Assembly (NCBI GenBank): GCA_023954475.1
Contig: JAMLHW010000003.1
Span: 310,001 to 374,000 of the forward strand
Direction of reading: 5' to 3'
Source of the DNA: Anaerolineae bacterium
Lineage (GTDB): Bacteria; Chloroflexota; Anaerolineae; Promineifilales; Promineifilaceae
Length of the DNA stretch: 64,000 nt
The notes beneath the pieces are model-generated. The model had not been told where the DNA came from. It ran no database searches and saw only the letters and a list, made by a program, of their open reading frames with translations. A program made the translations under genes and the position numbers. This document shows, in pieces, positions 61,490 through 64,000 of the stretch (positions are counted from its first letter, which is position 1; every line of letters begins with the position of its first letter).

Positions 61490-64000
61490 ATGTTCAAAAA
61501 ACTCGTAACAAAAATTATTGGGGATCCCAACCAGAAGATTCTCAATGAACTGCAAGAGATCGTTGACGAAGTCAATGACCTGGAGTTGCAAATCCAGAAG
61601 ATGAGCGCGGAGCAATTGCGCGACCGCACCTATGCACTGCGCGAAATGGTTCAGGCAGGCACTGACCTTGAAGATGTGCTGCCGGAAGCCTTTGCCATGG
61701 TGCGCGAAGCGTCGGTGCGTACGACCGGGATGCGCCACTACGACGTGCAGATCATGGGTGGTATCCTGTTGCACCGCATGAACGTCATCGAAATGCGCAC
61801 AGGTGAAGGTAAAACGCTGGTCGCCACCTTGCCGTTGTATCTCAATGCGCTGCCCGGCCAGGGTGCGCATCTCGTAACGGTTAACGAATATCTGGCGCGT
61901 CGTGACGGCGGCTGGATGGGTAGCATCTATCATTACTTGGGTTTGTCGACAGCCGTCATTGGACCGCAGCAATTCTCCGCCATTTTTGACCCCGATTATG
62001 TCAATCCCGGCGCTGATCTGGAAGATGAGCGCCTCGTTCATTGGCGGCCCTGCACGCGTACCGAAGCATATCAGGCCGACATCACGTACGGTATCAGTAG
62101 TGAATTCGGGTTCGATTACTTGCGCGACAATATGGTCACCAATGCAGAACAGTTGGTGCAACGCTCACATTATTTTGCCATCATCGATGAGGTTGACAAT
62201 GTGTTAATCGATGAGGCGCGCACCCCGCTGATTATTTCTGGCCCTGCGCCGCGTTCCGGTAAGGATTACGCCCGTTTCGCCGACTATGTGCGCGGTTTGC
62301 GTGAGAACACAGAGCCTGAGGATATGCCGCCCGATGGTGACTATGATATTGACCACAAAAGCCGTTCCATTACGCTGACTGAAATCGGCATCGCCGAAAT
62401 CGAACGCCGTGTTCCGGAAATTGATCATGAAGGTGGCGATAGTCTCTATGATCCGCGTTTCTATCATCTGACCTACTATCTCGACAATGCGCTCAAGGCG
62501 CAATACATGTTCCATCGCGACAAAGAATACGTCGTGAAAGATGGCGAGGTCATCATTGTTGACGACTTTACGGGTCGTTTGATGCCGGGTCGGCGTTATT
62601 CAGACGGTTTGCACGAAGCGATTGAAGCCAAGGAACGGGTTGAAATCAAGCGGGAAACGGTTACGGTCGCGACGATTACACTGCAGAATTACTTCCGCAT
62701 GTACGACCAATTGGCCGGAATGACCGGTACGGCTGTCACTGACGCGGAGGAATTTGATAAATTTTACTCGCTGGGTGTTTTCCCGCTGCCGACTAATGTC
62801 GAGTACATCGTCGAGCGTACCAACCGTGGTCTCGTTGAGCAGCGCATAAAGGAAGACGGTGCTGAAAAAGTGACGTATCTCGATCCGAAGACGCAGGAAC
62901 CTGTATTTTTCAAGCGTGTGGATTATAAGGATCAGGTTTACAGTACGCTGGAAGCGAAAGACAAGGCGATTCTGGAAGAGATCGAGCGGGTTCACACACA
63001 GGGTCGGCCGATTCTGGTTGGTACGACGTCGGTCGAGCATTCCGAACAAATAGCTGAATCACTCAAGCGCCGCAAAATGAAATTTAACGTCCTCAACGCC
63101 AAGATGCATCAATCCGAAGCGTTGACGGTCGCACAGGCGGGACGGCGCGGTGCTGTGACGATCTCAACCAATATGGCTGGTCGTGGTACGGACATTTTGC
63201 TCGGCGGTAACGCCGAAGGTCTGGCGGCGGAAACACTTGAGGCGGAAATGTTTGACCGCAATGCGCTCAAGTTGTTGGCGAAAACCTGGCAAGTGGATGG
63301 TGAGGAAGCGGCCAGAATTTCGGCCGAAAACAATCCCAAACTCAAACCTGAATTGGTCGATGCCCTCATCGCTGTCAAAACCGAGTTTGACGACGCGATG
63401 ATTGCCATTGACGAGCAGACAATGACTGGTTATCTGTCGCGGCGTATGCAAGAAGATTACAATGTCGATTTCAGCCACATTCGCCAGGTCATGCGGCGTG
63501 TACAGGCCAATCAGCTGCAAGAAGCCCGTGAATACCTGGCTGAACTGGATGTCGATATGGCTATGGTAGAAGACATCACGCGCCTGCAAGATATGTACAG
63601 TCGCTACCAGATGGCGCGGCAGCATGAGCTACATATCGCCAATTTCCTCGGCGATATGTTGTTCGAACGCCATTACAATGCGCGTGCAGCGCTGATCCGT
63701 TCAACTTTAGGCGGTGATCTCGACGAAGCTCAACGACTGACCAAGACAATTCCAGCACTTGAAGAAATGTGGATCGACCGCATTCTGCAAATCAAGAAGG
63801 ATACGGAGGAAGAACGGCGCAAAGTATGGGAGTTAGGTGGCTTGCATGTTGTCGGTTCAGAACGGCATGAGTCACGCCGTATTGACAATCAGTTGCGTGG
63901 TCGTGCAGCGCGTCAAGGTGACCCTGGTTCGTCCCGCTTTTTCCTATCCCTGGAAGATGATTTGATGCTCCGTTTCGGTGGTGAGCGACTCAACAACTTC
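61490..64000 (+). CDS. secA: Preprotein translocase ATPase SecA, 3' end beyond the window
   Basis: The motor of Sec-dependent protein export. The 837 codons present are open to the right edge. Walker A MRTGEGKT is at about residues 102-109, the Walker B region is IIDEVDNVLIDEARTPLIISG near 230-250, and the preprotein cross-linking and DEAD motor 2 motifs include GTTSVEHSE, TNMAGRGTDILLGG (about 560-575) and RIDNQLRGRAARQGDPGSSRFFLSLEDDLM (about 800-830). Between LLGGNAEG and ELGGLHVVGSERHESRR there are about 200 extra residues, much longer than the about 35 residues of the E. coli protein. The start at 61490 has GAGG 4 bases upstream. The C-terminal domains lie outside the window. Confidence 0.95.
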   Translation, partial: MFKKLVTKIIGDPNQKILNELQEIVDEVNDLELQIQKMSAEQLRDRTYALREMVQAGTDLEDVLPEAFAMVREASVRTTGMRHYDVQIMGGILLHRMNVIEMRTGEGKTLVATLPLYLNALPGQGAHLVTVNEYLARRDGGWMGSIYHYLGLSTAVIGPQQFSAIFDPDYVNPGADLEDERLVHWRPCTRTEAYQADITYGISSEFGFDYLRDNMVTNAEQLVQRSHYFAIIDEVDNVLIDEARTPLIISGPAPRSGKDYARFADYVRGLRENTEPEDMPPDGDYDIDHKSRSITLTEIGIAEIERRVPEIDHEGGDSLYDPRFYHLTYYLDNALKAQYMFHRDKEYVVKDGEVIIVDDFTGRLMPGRRYSDGLHEAIEAKERVEIKRETVTVATITLQNYFRMYDQLAGMTGTAVTDAEEFDKFYSLGVFPLPTNVEYIVERTNRGLVEQRIKEDGAEKVTYLDPKTQEPVFFKRVDYKDQVYSTLEAKDKAILEEIERVHTQGRPILVGTTSVEHSEQIAESLKRRKMKFNVLNAKMHQSEALTVAQAGRRGAVTISTNMAGRGTDILLGGNAEGLAAETLEAEMFDRNALKLLAKTWQVDGEEAARISAENNPKLKPELVDALIAVKTEFDDAMIAIDEQTMTGYLSRRMQEDYNVDFSHIRQVMRRVQANQLQEAREYLAELDVDMAMVEDITRLQDMYSRYQMARQHELHIANFLGDMLFERHYNARAALIRSTLGGDLDEAQRLTKTIPALEEMWIDRILQIKKDTEEERRKVWELGGLHVVGSERHESRRIDNQLRGRAARQGDPGSSRFFLSLEDDLMLRFGGERLNNF

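Larger units (their letters stand above)
2375..63327. repeat. Highly iterated palindrome TCGGCCGA (TTCGGCCGAA), about 90 copies
   Basis: Hand-counted 8-mer starts: 2375, 2798, 4105, 4444, 4504, 5599, 6239, 7141, 7450, 7684, 8068, 8759, 9004, 10503, 10775, 10842, 11259, 11817, 12072, 12399, 13522, 13722, 13935, 13998, 14877, 15157, 15885, 16211, 17037, 17850, 18637, 19231, 19783, 20496, 21334, 22041, 22966, 23622, 23943, 24402, 24758, 25334, 25832, 26057, 26867, 27225, 29636, 29747, 30954, 33867, 33944, 34451, 34598, 36521, 38263, 38473, 39117, 39568, 39948, 40185, 40310, 41618, 42102, 42435, 42735, 43408, 44321, 44386, 45061, 46359, 47187, 47487, 47633, 48800, 49341, 50347, 50959, 53879, 54254, 55717, 56245, 57605, 57730, 58434, 58692, 59801, 60175, 61168, 63004, 63320. 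About 46 extend to the full 10-mer. About 80 lie in genes. Counts may be off by a few. Confidence 0.93.

Noticed and set aside
61406-62161. 251-residue minus-strand frame opposite secA
   Set aside because: The plus-strand frame is unmistakably SecA; the antisense frame is a shadow with no recognisable domain or ribosome site.
2375-63327. TCGGCCGA as an oriented mark (Chi, KOPS or DNA uptake signal) or as a mobile element
   Set aside because: It is a perfect palindrome, so it cannot give direction. It has no target duplication or conserved longer body, so it is not a MITE or IS remnant. Its place inside genes argues against a terminator role.
1-64000. CRISPR arrays, prophage or integrase genes
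   Set aside because: No regularly spaced direct repeats, cas genes, phage structural genes or integrases were seen.

Overview
The window reads as a bacterial chromosome segment of moderate GC, densely packed with genes on both strands. It is most likely from a member of the Chloroflexota (Anaerolineae/Caldilineae/Ardenticatenia type). That placement is an inference. It rests on secreted proteins with Pro/Thr-rich linkers, a LysM-CAP protein, MacB-like exporters with very long HlyD adaptors, a YjbQ protein, a SecA with a long insertion, and a general likeness of the proteins to that phylum. No rRNA, tRNA or CRISPR array was seen.

Layout. 1-840 is the start of an SH3b protein running off the left edge, in AT-rich DNA. 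1.2-7.2 kb holds yjbQ and a divergent efflux operon (two HlyD adaptors, MacB-like ATPase, permease). 7.2-13.3 kb holds a gamma-glutamylcyclotransferase, an amidase, a two-component pair, fumC and a MazEF-type toxin-antitoxin pair. 13.3-19.0 kb holds a penicillin-acylase-type hydrolase, a ParB-like protein, galE, a MscS channel and an ECF sigma factor with a small partner. 19.2-25.8 kb is a pyrimidine neighbourhood (pyrE, pyrB, pyrC, pyrF) interleaved with an M19 dipeptidase and a hydrolase. The pyrC leader carries a promoter, a 5' hairpin and an intrinsic terminator, which looks like an attenuator. 26.8-29.4 kb is a TspO-like gene split by an intact ISL3-family element with a perfect 8-bp target duplication. 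29.5-38.9 kb holds gabD, ettA, a large secreted protein and a membrane-anchored pentaheme cytochrome. 39-47.6 kb carries hydrolases, a 22-residue-repeat protein with an RDD partner, a membrane endonuclease/phosphatase fusion, an inositol-phosphatase-like enzyme, a metallophosphoesterase, a glycosyltransferase and an acetyl-xylan-esterase-like enzyme. 47.8-54.2 kb is a pair of back-to-back TetR/ABC-2 exporter operons, each with a near-consensus promoter and a perfect inverted-repeat operator. 54.3-64 kb holds a polytopic membrane protein, glutaminase, carbonic anhydrase, a phenylacetate-CoA-ligase-like enzyme, a LysM-CAP protein and secA, which runs off the right edge.

The most striking signal is not a gene. 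The palindrome TCGGCCGA, usually TTCGGCCGAA, occurs about 90 times by hand count, roughly once every 700 bases, mostly inside genes, where about one would be expected from base composition. It is absent from the IS element, the AT-rich left end and a few gene blocks. About two thirds of coding copies are read as Ser-Ala-Glu/Asp. This resembles the HIP1 highly iterated palindrome of cyanobacteria but has a different sequence. I know of no description of it, though I could not search.
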